In this document: piece after piece, positions 1 to 7,677 of the stretch
Layout: each line of letters begins with the position of its first letter
Position numbering within the stretch: position 1 is the stretch's first letter
Assembly (NCBI GenBank): GCA_947062475.1
Contig: CAMSQA010000002.1
Coordinates: 1-64,000 of the forward strand
DNA length: 64,000 nucleotides
Source of the DNA: an uncultured Clostridia bacterium
Lineage (GTDB): Bacteria; Bacillota; Clostridia; Christensenellales; UBA1242
Direction of reading: 5' to 3'
Position numbers and translations under genes: made by a program
The notes under the pieces: model-generated
What the model was told of the DNA's origin: nothing
The model's database searches: none
What the model saw: the letters and a program-made list of their open reading frames with translations, nothing else

Positions 1-171
1 AAAGAGTTGTGTCCTAAGTTAAACATAGTGACGAGAGATGTTAGTGAGTTTGAAAAACTTTACATATTAATTCTTGCAAATGGCGATATATATCAAACTA
101 TCGAAGGAAAAGATGTAAAAATTGGTAATGCACTAAAAGATAAAATACTAAATGATAAATTAAACAATTAA
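1..171 (+). CDS. C-terminal fragment of an unrecognised protein (cut by window edge)
   Basis: Frame 1 is open from the first base to a TAA at 169-171, giving the last 56 residues of a protein that starts outside the window. The visible part contains ILANGDIYQTIEGKDVKIGN, a strand-turn-strand pattern of the kind seen at the C-terminal end of some radical SAM proteins, but no diagnostic motif is present. It lies just inside a tRNA half-gene at 392-436, so it is probably the last gene of an integrated element. Family unknown. Confidence 0.55.
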   Translation, partial: KELCPKLNIVTRDVSEFEKLYILILANGDIYQTIEGKDVKIGNALKDKILNDKLNN

Positions 172-237
172 AGAATTTAATGGAAATATATTAATTGTTG
201 TGAGTTGCGGTTATTGTAATGGTTTTAAATCGTTCCT

Positions 238-259
238 TTTTGGTATAGTTTTGGTATAG
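238..259. repeat. Tandem 11-bp repeat near the element end
   Basis: TTTTGGTATAG occurs twice back to back (238-248 and 249-259), about 130 bp inside the tRNA half-gene. Short repeats at this distance from an attachment core are often recombinase arm-binding sites; that role is inferred only from position. Confidence 0.4.
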
Positions 260-391
260 TTTTTATAAAAAAGTTAGTAAAGCAAACATAAATTACGCAA
301 AAAATTTCAAAACGGGTGAAAATTAAGAAAAAAAAGTGCTCAAAACACAAAAAAATCATTAAAAAATAAGAAAATTGCAAAAAAATTGCGA

Positions 392-436
392 CTCCTAAGC
401 GACAAGTCGAAAGTTCAAATCCTTTCACTCACACCA
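392..436 (+). pseudogene. 3' half of a tRNA-Arg(CCT) cut in the anticodon loop; likely attachment-site remnant
   Basis: The sequence reads anticodon loop CTCCTAA (392-398), a 3' anticodon-stem strand GCGAC, a variable region, a T-loop TTCAAAT, a 3' acceptor strand CACTCAC, discriminator A and encoded CCA (434-436). The 5' anticodon-stem strand needed to pair with GCGAC (GTCGC) is absent; an A-rich sequence ends in TTGCGA instead. This is the pattern left at the distal end (attR) of an element that integrated into a tRNA anticodon loop. It is followed at once by a terminator. The tRNA structure is read directly; the attachment role is inference. Confidence 0.6.
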
Positions 437-444
437 ATTTACAT

Positions 445-477
445 AAAGAAGACGATTTATTGACGTCTTCTTTTTTT
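445..477 (+). terminator. Rho-independent terminator after the tRNA half
   Basis: AAAGAAGACG (445-454) pairs perfectly with CGTCTTCTTT (464-473) over a 9-nt loop and runs into a T tract. It was probably the terminator of the original tRNA-Arg. Confidence 0.85.
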
Positions 478-480
478 AAA

Positions 481-808
481 CTATTGCTTATTTAATAATA
501 TTTTTACTCTTTCACAACCACAAATATCACATGTTTTTATTCTTTTAAAATATCATCATAACTCACTTGCAAACAATTTTCACAAAACAAATAATCATTT
601 CTAGCAAGCGGTCGCATTTTGATCAAAATGTTTTCTTTCAATTTTGTTTTATTAATGTTTGTTAGAACAAAATCTGAATATAAAACAATGTGCTTTTCAG
701 TTTCAAAAATCCATTTTCAATAATAAGATCTAGACAGTTATATTCTCCATCAAAGAAAGTAAACTCTTTTAAGTAATAATCTTTGAGATTTTCTTTTTCT
801 TCAATCAT
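481..808 (-). pseudogene. Broken small Cys-rich gene (phage-like)
   Basis: An ATG at 808 with a GGAGG ribosome site (816-820) opens a frame reading MIEEKENLKDYYLKEFTFF and onward that stops early. A one-base shift near 690 lets it continue through NDYLFCENCLQVSYDDILKE. That frame meets a TAA, after which KTCDICGCERVKILLNKQ continues in the same frame to a TAG at 481. So at least one frameshift and one nonsense change separate an intact start from a CxxC...CxxCxC zinc-binding-like tail. It is divergent to the terminase-like gene at 901 and is best read as phage debris. No family name can be given. Confidence 0.6.
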
Positions 809-843
809 ATTTTAACCTCCTTATTTATATTTGTCAGTCAATG

Positions 844-873
844 TTGCTTTTAATATATTTATACATATATAAT
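844..873 (+). promoter_or_regulatory. Promoter of the terminase-like pseudogene
   Basis: TTGCTT (844-849), an 18-bp spacer and a consensus TATAAT (868-873), followed by an AAGGAG ribosome site ahead of the ATG at 901. Confidence 0.6.
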
Positions 874-900
874 TTGTCATAGTTATTTAAAGGAGTAATT

Positions 901-1329
901 ATGACAAATGTAGATAAAGTCTTAAAAGAAATGCAAGAAAGGGCAAAACTAGAGAAAATAGAAACCAAAGAAATAAATGAAAATATTTTGCAAGTTCCTA
1001 ACGATCTAGGTGAAGAAGAGAAAAGAGTCTATGAGGAAATTATAGATACCTTAAAAGAAAGCATAGATTATCGTTTATCAAATACAGATACTGAACTTAT
1101 TTGACAATATTGTCAGTTAAAAATTATGAGAGATAGAGCTTTGAGAGAATACAATAAAAATTCAGACCGATATGTTCGAATAGTCACTGGAATTTGTAGT
1201 GATGGGAAAACACCAAAGGTAATGGTAAAAGAAAATGAGCATTACAATACACTCATTGATTGCAATAAGAAATTAGAGAAGATATTGAAAGATTTAAGAT
1301 TAACGCCAGACATAAGGAGGAAAAAATAA
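901..1329 (+). pseudogene. Phage terminase small subunit (P27-like) with in-frame TGA
   Basis: The frame from ATG 901 to TAA 1327-1329 is continuous except for one TGA at 1102-1104. Upstream it encodes LQVPNDLGEEEKRVYEEIID, the N-terminal pattern of P27-family terminase small subunits. Downstream, without a frame change, it continues QYCQLKIMRDRALREYNKNS and ends KDLRLTPDIRRKK, also typical of the family, whose members run about 130-150 aa (142 codons here). The family usually has an Arg or similar residue where the TGA sits, so a single C-to-T or A-to-T change explains it. Promoter and ribosome site are intact. The family normally helps the terminase large subunit recognise DNA for packaging; no large subunit is in view. 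Confidence 0.65.
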
Positions 1330-1906
1330 ATGGAAGAGCTAAAAATTGAATATATTGACATAGAAAATCTTAAATCATTATGCGAATAATTCTAAAATTC
1401 ATACAAAAGAACAGATTGAACATATAGCAAATTCAATAAGGAAGTTTGGTTTTAATGATCCACTTGGAATTGCTGAAAAGGATAATATTGTGCTTGAAGG
1501 CAATGGAAGAGTTGAGGCAGCAAAACTTTTTGGAATGACAAGTTTGCCTTGCGTTAGGCTAGATCATTTAAGTAATGAAGAACAACAAGCATATGTAATT
1601 ACACATAATTCGACAAATATAGAAACGGGATTCGACGATGGAATATTGTTTCAAGAGTTAAAAAAGACTACAAGATTTTGATTTTACAGATTTTGGAATT
1701 GATGTAGATAAGTATTTAAAAACTTGTATAAGAGTTCAAAATAGATTACTTAAACCATTAAAGAAAGTTCATTATCATAATTATTTAATGCGAAAGCTAT
1801 TGAATTCTTTTATGAATTTATGGATGGAAATAAAATATCTGCTGTTTTGCTCGATTTAAATTGTGATTTTAATATTATAAAACAGCAATTAATTAGTATT
1901 TTATAA
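1330..1906 (+). pseudogene. ParB-like nuclease domain gene, multiply frameshifted
   Basis: The ATG at 1330 overlaps the previous stop (TAAATG) behind AGGAGG. The start reads MEELKIEYIDIENLKS, then an extra base near 1380 shifts frame. The next frame gives ParB-domain signatures (KIHTKEQIEHIANSIRKFGF, then VLEGNGRVEAAKLFGMTSLP). A second shift near 1672 leads to DFDFTDFGIDVDKYL, and a third near 1775 leads to NAKAIEFFYEFMDGNKISAV and a stop at 1904-1906. Such proteins occur in phages and plasmids near DNA methylase or terminase genes. Three shifts in 580 bp mark it as dead. Confidence 0.65.
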
Positions 1907-1977
1907 AACAATATATTTGAAACTTTTAGTAAATGATATAAATGAAAAATTTATATTTAGATTATTTAATTGAAAGG

Positions 1978-2006
1978 TTGATTTTTATGAGATAATTTGT
2001 TACACT
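1978..2006 (+). promoter_or_regulatory. Candidate promoter for mtaB
   Basis: TTGATT (1978-1983), a 17-bp spacer ending in TGt, and TACACT (2001-2006). The ATG lies 7 bases further on and no Shine-Dalgarno is visible, so the transcript may be leaderless. Confidence 0.45.
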
Positions 2007-2013
2007 ATAAATT

Positions 2014-3303
2014 ATGAAAATTTCAGTCATGACACTTGGGTGCAAAGTAAACAAATATGAAAGTGATGCACTTATATATAAACTTAATAAACTTGGCTTT
2101 GAAACATCGGACAAGCTTGAATTTGCCGATGTTTTTGTCATAAACACTTGTGCAGTCACGGCTGAAGCTGAAAAGAAGTCAAGACAAATGATTGCAAGGT
2201 GTTTGAAGTGTAACATTTCTGCCAAGATTTTTGTCTGTGGTTGTGCTTCACAACACAATGTAAAACAGTTTTTTGGGAAAAATGTTGAAGTGGTTTTTGG
2301 CACTAGTGGCAAACTTAAAATCATCGACTATGTTGAAAAATTAGCCCAAAACGACAAAAATTATCAAAAAAACATTGAAAAAATTGAAATTTTGCCTGAA
2401 ATTTACCAAGATGATATGATTGCATGTCAAAATCGAACCAGAGCTTATATCAAAATCCAAGATGGCTGCAACAACTTTTGCTCTTACTGCATTATCCCTT
2501 ATTTGAGAGGAAGAAGTAGGTCTAGAGAGTTGTCGTCAATTTTGCATGAGGCCAGTCTTTTAGGTGAAGATATAAAAGAAATCGTGCTTACTGGAATCAA
2601 TGTTGCAGACTATAAAATTGATGGCAAGCTAGGACTTTTAAAACTTTTGCAGGAACTTGATAAACTGGGCAAGCGAATAAGGCTAAGTTCTATGGAGGAA
2701 GGTCTTATAAGTGAAGAGTTTGCAAAAGGATTAAAAGAGTTTAAAAATTTTTGCCCTCATTTTCATCTGTCTCTTCAAAGTGGCTGTGATAGTGTGTTGA
2801 AGAGGATGAATAGGCATTATAAGGCTGAAGAATTTTTTTCATCCGTTCAGACTATCAGAAAATATTTCCCTTATGCTGGTATTACGACAGATGTAATTGT
2901 TGGTTTTCCAGAAGAGAGTGATGAAGAATTTGATGAGACTTATGAGTTTGTAAAAAAGGTAAAATTTAGTCAGCTTCACATATTTAAATATTCGCCTCGT
3001 GAGGGGACAGCATCTTATAAGATTTATAAAGATTTGCCACATGAGATAAAACAGGCAAGACTTAATAGACTTGAAAAACTTAATGAAATCATGAAGGAAA
3101 AATTTATTGAAAAAAACAAAAATCATGGGCAAAGTTTAAAAGTTTTGATTGAAGAGAAAATTGATGATTTTTATGTTGGATACAGTGAAAATTATATCAG
3201 ATGTTATCTGCAAAACGAAAAGGACATTATTAATGAAACGATTGATGTGAGAATATTAAAAAGATTTAAAGATGGCGCTTTATGCGTTAAAGTAGATAAA
3301 TAA
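2014..3303 (+). CDS. mtaB: tRNA t6A37 methylthiotransferase MtaB
   Basis: A 429-aa radical SAM methylthiotransferase that adds a methylthio group to t6A at position 37 of ANN-decoding tRNAs. The N-terminal UPF0004 domain carries the cluster ligands Cys10, Cys46 (in NTCAVT) and a CGC near 75-77. The radical SAM motif CNNFCSYC (Cys152, 156, 159) binds the second 4Fe-4S cluster, and a C-terminal TRAM-like region follows. NTCAVT and full length fit MtaB/YqeV better than MiaB. It stands alone between phage debris and the ribosomal protein genes. The ATG has no ribosome site and lies next to a -10-like box. Confidence 0.9.
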   Translation: MKISVMTLGCKVNKYESDALIYKLNKLGFETSDKLEFADVFVINTCAVTAEAEKKSRQMIARCLKCNISAKIFVCGCASQHNVKQFFGKNVEVVFGTSGKLKIIDYVEKLAQNDKNYQKNIEKIEILPEIYQDDMIACQNRTRAYIKIQDGCNNFCSYCIIPYLRGRSRSRELSSILHEASLLGEDIKEIVLTGINVADYKIDGKLGLLKLLQELDKLGKRIRLSSMEEGLISEEFAKGLKEFKNFCPHFHLSLQSGCDSVLKRMNRHYKAEEFFSSVQTIRKYFPYAGITTDVIVGFPEESDEEFDETYEFVKKVKFSQLHIFKYSPREGTASYKIYKDLPHEIKQARLNRLEKLNEIMKEKFIEKNKNHGQSLKVLIEEKIDDFYVGYSENYIRCYLQNEKDIINETIDVRILKRFKDGALCVKVDK

Positions 3304-3334
3304 AATAAAAATTAAAAGAATTTATTTCAATTGC

Positions 3335-3363
3335 TTGACAAAACATTTTGTTTTCATTATAAT
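3335..3363 (+). promoter_or_regulatory. Consensus promoter for rpsU-rplS
   Basis: TTGACA (3335-3340), 17 bp, TATAAT (3358-3363): a perfect sigma-70/SigA promoter, as expected for ribosomal protein genes. Confidence 0.9.
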
Positions 3364-3398
3364 TAAATAGATTTATAAATTAGAAGGTGGTGAGAAGA

Positions 3399-3581
3399 TT
3401 GACAACTGTTAAAGTGGGCGAAAATGAAACTCTTGAAAGTGCTCTTAAAAGATTTAAGAGAAAATGCCAAAAAGATGGTATCATTGGTGATATCAGAAGA
3501 AAAGAAGCCTATGACAAGCCTAGTGTAGCAAAAAAGAAAAAAAGAGAAGCTGCTAGAAAAAGAGCTAGAAAAAGAGGCTAA
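3399..3581 (+). CDS. rpsU: 30S ribosomal protein S21
   Basis: A 60-aa basic protein of the small ribosomal subunit. [20 protein letters not shown] and the tail [16 protein letters not shown] are S21 hallmarks. I chose the TTG at 3399 because AAGGTGGTGAG sits just upstream at the right spacing and gives [10 protein letters not shown], matching the family's usual 58-60 aa. A GTG at 3387 lies inside the ribosome-binding sequence and would add four residues. It is followed by rplS after 68 bp and shares the strong promoter at 3335. Confidence 0.92.
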   Translation: MTTVKVGENETLESALKRFKRKCQKDGIIGDIRRKEAYDKPSVAKKKKREAARKRARKRG

Positions 3582-3649
3582 ATGTTAATCTTTTGCAAAA
3601 AAAACTTTTGCGTTTGAGAAAACTAAATTTTAATAAAAGGAGAATACAA

Positions 3650-4000
3650 ATGTCTAACATTATAAACCAAATCGAGAAAGAAAACATGAAAGAAAATTTT
3701 CCTGAATTTAACATCGGTGACACTGTTAAGGTTGGCGTAAAAATCAAAGAAGGTGACAAAGAAAGAATTCAAGGTTATGAAGGTGTTGTTATCGCTCGTA
3801 AAAACGGCGGAATCAGAGAAACTTTCACTGTTAGAAAAATTTCAAATGGTGTTGGTGTTGAAAAGACTTTCCCTATCCATTCTCCACTTGTTACAAGTGT
3901 TGAAGTGGTAAGAAAAGGTAAGCCAAGAAGAGCAAAACTATATTATGTTCGTGCTCTTACAGGAAAGGCTGCAAAAATCAAATCAGCAGACAACAGATAA
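3650..4000 (+). CDS. rplS: 50S ribosomal protein L19
   Basis: A 116-aa protein at the interface of the ribosomal subunits. [33 protein letters not shown] and the C-terminal [20 protein letters not shown] are diagnostic. The start is the ATG at 3650 behind AAAGGAG; the frame is open further upstream but those residues do not belong to L19. In many Bacillota rplS lies with trmD and rimM; here it stands downstream of rpsU and ends at a terminator. Confidence 0.95.
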   Translation: MSNIINQIEKENMKENFPEFNIGDTVKVGVKIKEGDKERIQGYEGVVIARKNGGIRETFTVRKISNGVGVEKTFPIHSPLVTSVEVVRKGKPRRAKLYYVRALTGKAAKIKSADNR

Positions 4001-4007
4001 ACAAATT

Positions 4008-4040
4008 GCGGTCAATTTTGGCTGCTTTTTGTTTTTTTTA
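4008..4040 (+). terminator. Terminator after rplS
   Basis: GCGGTC (4008-4013) pairs with GGCTGC (4020-4025) using two G-T pairs over a six-base loop, followed by a long T-rich tract. Confidence 0.75.
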
Positions 4041-4059
4041 GTGAAATTTTGGAGAAATT

Positions 4060-4731
4060 ATGAATGATTTAAAAGAAAGAATAGAAATGTTTTTGATGAA
4101 AAAAGGAGATGAGGCAAGGGCAAAATTTGATCAAAAACTTATTTCAACAAAGTATAAAATTTGTGGAATTTCAACTAGGACACTTGAGGAGTTTGCAAAG
4201 GTTCTGGCAAAGGAAGAAGTTGATATTAATCGGTTTTCATTTTACTATCATGAGGAAATCTTGCTTGCTGGAATGGTGCTTGCTCGTCAAAAAAATTCGC
4301 CATCTGTTAAGATTGAAAAATTCAGTAAGTTATTGCCATATATAGACAATTGGGCAACTTGCGATATGATAGTGGGAAGGCTGAAAGGACTTGAAAGCGA
4401 AGCTGAATTTTTTATCAATTTACTTTCTTCTGACAATGTTTTTTATGTAAGAGTGGGAGTTGTTTGGATGATGAAATATATGCTTAAAAGTGACACTAAA
4501 AAATCTATTCAACTTTTAAAAAATCGCATAAAAATCAATGATTATTATATTGAAATGGCTCTTGCATGGTTTTTTGCTGAAGCTCTCATATATGATTTTG
4601 ATTATGTGTTGAATGAATTAAATAATTTAAAAAATGAAAATGTCAAAAGGTTTGCCTATTCAAAAGCTTGCGATTCTTATAGGATAAATAATGATAAAAA
4701 AGAGATAATAAGGGCTTTAAGAAAAAAGTAA
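4060..4731 (+). CDS. AlkD-like DNA alkylation repair protein
   Basis: A 223-aa all-helical HEAT-repeat-type protein of the DNA alkylation repair family, whose studied members remove bulky or positively charged alkylated bases. Recognisable stretches are LLPYIDNWATCDMIVGRLKG, then FYVRVGVVWMMKYML and YYIEMALAWFFAEAL. The Trp and Asp of NWATCD match the AlkD active-site region. GGAGAA precedes the ATG. It follows the rplS terminator closely and ends at its own terminator, so it is probably monocistronic. Family assignment is firm; the precise substrate is not shown. Confidence 0.82.
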   Translation: MNDLKERIEMFLMKKGDEARAKFDQKLISTKYKICGISTRTLEEFAKVLAKEEVDINRFSFYYHEEILLAGMVLARQKNSPSVKIEKFSKLLPYIDNWATCDMIVGRLKGLESEAEFFINLLSSDNVFYVRVGVVWMMKYMLKSDTKKSIQLLKNRIKINDYYIEMALAWFFAEALIYDFDYVLNELNNLKNENVKRFAYSKACDSYRINNDKKEIIRALRKK

Positions 4732-4741
4732 AAACCAAAAC

Positions 4742-4767
4742 GTCAGCATCTTGCTGACATTTTTTAT
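4742..4767 (+). terminator. Terminator after the AlkD-like gene
   Basis: GTCAGCA and TGCTGAC form a 7-bp stem with a 3-base loop, followed by ATTTTTTATT. Confidence 0.85.
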
Positions 4768-4852
4768 TAAAACAATATAAACGAAAATGGAACTAAATAT
4801 TTTAATTGGTTTTAATATAAAAAAGTAGATTTAATCTTTGCAGTCTTTTCGT

Positions 4853-4881
4853 TTGGAGTTTTGTGAATTTTATGTTAAAAT
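4853..4881 (+). promoter_or_regulatory. Extended -10 promoter for comM
   Basis: TTGGAG (4853-4858), 17 bp, and TATGTTAAAAT containing TGt-TAAAAT (-10 at 4876-4881). Confidence 0.55.
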
Positions 4882-4935
4882 ATCATAGACTAATTTGGCT
4901 TTTTATTGTGCAATTTGATTTTAAGAGGAGCAATT

Positions 4936-6468
4936 ATGTATTCGAAGGTTTTAAGTTATGGATTGAAGGGAATTGAAGGCTTTCCAATTGATGTTGAAAC
5001 AGATGTAAGCAATGGGCTTCCGCATTTTGAGATTGTCGGTCTTGCTGACACTGCGATTAAAGAAGCAAAAGAAAGAGTGAGAAACGCCATCAAAAATTCT
5101 GGATTAAATTATCCGATCAAAAAGATAACAATAAATTTGGCTCCAGCTGACATTAAAAAAGAGGGTGCTCTTTATGATCTTGCAATTGCTGTAGCAATAC
5201 TTTCTTGTGATGAGGAAAATCAAATTAAGCATGAAAAAGATTATGTTTATATTGGTGAACTTTCTTTTGATGGAAGCATTAAGAAGGTGAAAGGTGTCTT
5301 GCCACTTTTGATTTCTGCTAGAAAACTTGGTTATAAAAAATTTATAATTCCGTTTGAAAATTCTCATGAAGCAAGCTTTATTTCTGGAGTTGAAATTTAC
5401 AGTGCGCAAAACCTTATTGAAGTTTTTAAATTTTTAAGGGGTGAAGAACATCTTCCGCTTGTTGAAGCATGCCAATTTGAAGATGTAGTAAAACAGTCGG
5501 CAGGTGGCCTTGATTTTTCAAACGTCAAAGGTCAGGCTATGGCAAAACGTGCTCTTGAGATTGCGGCAGCTGGCGGGCATAACCTTTTGATGATTGGCCC
5601 TCCTGGAAGTGGAAAAAGCATGCTTGCAAAATGTTTTCCTACAATTTTGCCAGAGCTAACTTTTGATGAAGCACTCGAGGTGACAAAAATTCATTCTGTT
5701 GCGGGAGAACTTGATGGAAAAACAGGTATAGTTTCGACTAGACCATTTAGAAGTCCCCATCATACTGCAAGCACAGTTGCTCTTACAGGTGGCGGGAATT
5801 ATAGCAAGCCTGGTGAAATTTCGCTTGCAGATCATGGTGTGCTTTTCCTTGATGAATTTCCTGAATATACCAGACATGCCATTGAGACACTAAGGCAACC
5901 TCTTGAAGATGGAGTGATAACGGTTGCAAGATCAAATGCCACAATCGTTTATCCTGCAAATTTTACACTTATTGCAAGCATGAACCCTTGTCCTTGTGGC
6001 AATTATGGATCAAAAGATAAAGAATGCAGATGCTCAGCTACTCAAATAAGCAAATATCTTTCAAAGCTGTCAGGTCCAATCATGGATAGAATTGACATCC
6101 ATATCGAAGTTGAAAACGTCACTTATGATCAGCTTAAAAGCGATCATCTTGAAGAAAGCTCTAAAGTTATTAAGGCAAGGGTTGATAGGGCAAGGGAAAT
6201 TCAACTTCAAAGATTTGCAAAAAGTAGCAATTATTGCAATGCTAAGATGAATGTTGCTCAAACAAAAAAAATTTGCAAGCTAAATAGTGATTGCGAAACT
6301 CTTATGCGAAATGCCTTTGAAAAACTTCATTTAAGTGCAAGAGCACATGACCGAATTTTGAAAGTTGCAAGGACGATTGCTGACCTTGAGGGTTGTGAAT
6401 TTATTCAACCTGCACACATAGCTGAGGCCATTTCTTATAGGACACTTGATAGAAAATATTGGCAATAA
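4936..6468 (+). CDS. comM: ComM/YifB-family AAA+ ATPase (Mg-chelatase-like)
   Basis: A 510-aa protein with an N-terminal Lon-protease-like ChlI domain (SNGLPHFEIVGLADTAIKEA), Walker A GPPGSGKS near residue 220, Walker B VLFLDEF, and the C-terminal NPCPCGNYG plus CRC cysteines. Studied homologues are hexameric branch-migration helicases acting in natural transformation. I start at ATG 4936 because GAGGAG lies 5-10 bases upstream; an in-frame ATG at 4906 lacks a ribosome site. It lies 110 bp ahead of dprA, another transformation gene, which supports the role. Confidence 0.9.
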   Translation: MYSKVLSYGLKGIEGFPIDVETDVSNGLPHFEIVGLADTAIKEAKERVRNAIKNSGLNYPIKKITINLAPADIKKEGALYDLAIAVAILSCDEENQIKHEKDYVYIGELSFDGSIKKVKGVLPLLISARKLGYKKFIIPFENSHEASFISGVEIYSAQNLIEVFKFLRGEEHLPLVEACQFEDVVKQSAGGLDFSNVKGQAMAKRALEIAAAGGHNLLMIGPPGSGKSMLAKCFPTILPELTFDEALEVTKIHSVAGELDGKTGIVSTRPFRSPHHTASTVALTGGGNYSKPGEISLADHGVLFLDEFPEYTRHAIETLRQPLEDGVITVARSNATIVYPANFTLIASMNPCPCGNYGSKDKECRCSATQISKYLSKLSGPIMDRIDIHIEVENVTYDQLKSDHLEESSKVIKARVDRAREIQLQRFAKSSNYCNAKMNVAQTKKICKLNSDCETLMRNAFEKLHLSARAHDRILKVARTIADLEGCEFIQPAHIAEAISYRTLDRKYWQ

Positions 6469-6520
6469 AGGGCACAAATCTAAAAAATTTACGCTTTTGA
6501 CAACAAAATTTTCATTTTGT

Positions 6521-6550
6521 TTGCTTTAAAATATAAAAAAATGCTAAAAT
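6521..6550 (+). promoter_or_regulatory. Extended -10 promoter for dprA-topA-hslVU
   Basis: TTGCTT (6521-6526), 18 bp, and ATGCTAAAAT (-10 TAAAAT at 6545-6550 with an upstream TG). The next clear promoter is after hslU, so it may drive the whole run. Confidence 0.5.
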
Positions 6551-6578
6551 ATACGCATTAAAACTAAGAGGAAAATTA

Positions 6579-7664
6579 ATGAATGATTTAAAATACTTAA
6601 TTATCTTTTTATCACAGTTTGATTTGGCAAATTCTAAGATAGGGCAAATTATTGATAATATAGGTGAGAAAAAGTCTATTTCTGCTTTTAGAAAATCAAA
6701 ACTTGTCAAAAATGGAGTGTTGACTTCTGAAATGTTTGAAAAAATGCTTGAAGCTTGTGATGAAAAGCTTGTTAGAACCTATATTTTAAATATTCAAAAT
6801 AAAGGGATTGACATTGTCACAAAATTTGATGAAAATTATCCAGAAAAATTGTTTAATTTAGATGATGCACCTTTTATTTTATATTATATGGGTGATATTT
6901 CTCTTGCCAATATGTCTTCTCTCGCTGTTGTGGGGTCAAGAAAACCAACCGCTTATGGTAGAATGGTGACTGAAAGGCTTGTCCGCGATGCGGCAGCTGC
7001 AGGTGTGGTCATTGTAAGTGGACTTGCTTTTGGTGTTGATGCTATCGCTCATAAAACTTGCATTGAAACTGGTGGAAAAACAATAGCTGTGCTTGGTGGA
7101 GGGTTTGAGCATATTTATCCCCAAGAACATTTTTCACTTGCGATGGAAATTGCAAAGAAAGGTCTTTTGATAAGTGAGTTTAGACCTAAAAAGACAGCGA
7201 CAAAATATTCTTTCCCACTAAGAAACCGCATTATTGCTGGACTAAGTGATGGCGTGCTTATTACAGAAGCCAGCATAAAAAGCGGAACTATTCATACAAA
7301 AGAGTTTGCTCTTGAATATGGCAAAAATATATATGCTGTGCCAGGCAACATATACAGTATAAACTCTCAGCTTACAAATGACATTATTAAAACTTGTCAG
7401 GCTGAATGTGTGACTAAAAGTGATGATATCTTAAAGGATTATAAACTTATAAATGAGTGTAGAAATGAACAAGTTTCAATGTTTGACAATGTCAATGAAG
7501 ATGAAAAAAATCTTTTAAAACTTTTAAAAAATGGAATGAAAAGCATTGATGATTTGACAAAAGAATGCAAATTAAGTATAAATGTTTTTAACAGCTGTTT
7601 GACAACGCTTGAAATTCGTGGAATAATAAAGAGAATGCCTGGCGGATATGTCGCCTTAAATTAA
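6579..7664 (+). CDS. dprA: DNA processing protein DprA
   Basis: A 361-aa protein that loads RecA on incoming single-stranded DNA during transformation. An N-terminal SAM-like region precedes the Rossmann-like DNA-binding domain with VGSRKPTAYGRMVTERLV, VSGLAFGVDAIAHKTCIETG and AVLGGGFEHIYPQEH. A C-terminal winged helix (KSIDDLTKECKLSINVFNSC) is present. Ribosome site is AGAGGAAAA. topA starts 13 bases after its stop, so the two are probably co-transcribed, as in many Bacillota. Confidence 0.93.
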   Translation: MNDLKYLIIFLSQFDLANSKIGQIIDNIGEKKSISAFRKSKLVKNGVLTSEMFEKMLEACDEKLVRTYILNIQNKGIDIVTKFDENYPEKLFNLDDAPFILYYMGDISLANMSSLAVVGSRKPTAYGRMVTERLVRDAAAAGVVIVSGLAFGVDAIAHKTCIETGGKTIAVLGGGFEHIYPQEHFSLAMEIAKKGLLISEFRPKKTATKYSFPLRNRIIAGLSDGVLITEASIKSGTIHTKEFALEYGKNIYAVPGNIYSINSQLTNDIIKTCQAECVTKSDDILKDYKLINECRNEQVSMFDNVNEDEKNLLKLLKNGMKSIDDLTKECKLSINVFNSCLTTLEIRGIIKRMPGGYVALN

Positions 7665-7677
7665 GTGGAGGATTAAT

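Noticed and set aside
1..171. Viperin-like radical SAM antiviral protein
   Set aside because: The tail loosely recalls the C-terminus of radical SAM proteins, but the CxxxCxxC region is outside the window and the match is not specific.
200..436. tRNA-Arg split by a short intron (GTGAGTT at 200-206 could pair with the 3' acceptor CACTCAC)
   Set aside because: The sequence after GTGAGTT does not form a D-arm or anticodon stem, and about 185 bases is too short and too A-rich for a group I intron. The six-base match is probably chance.
1102..1104. In-frame TGA as recoded Trp or selenocysteine
   Set aside because: TGA ends smpB, secG and yigZ normally, Trp is written TGG throughout, and no selenocysteine-type context is seen. 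A nonsense mutation in a decaying phage gene is simpler.
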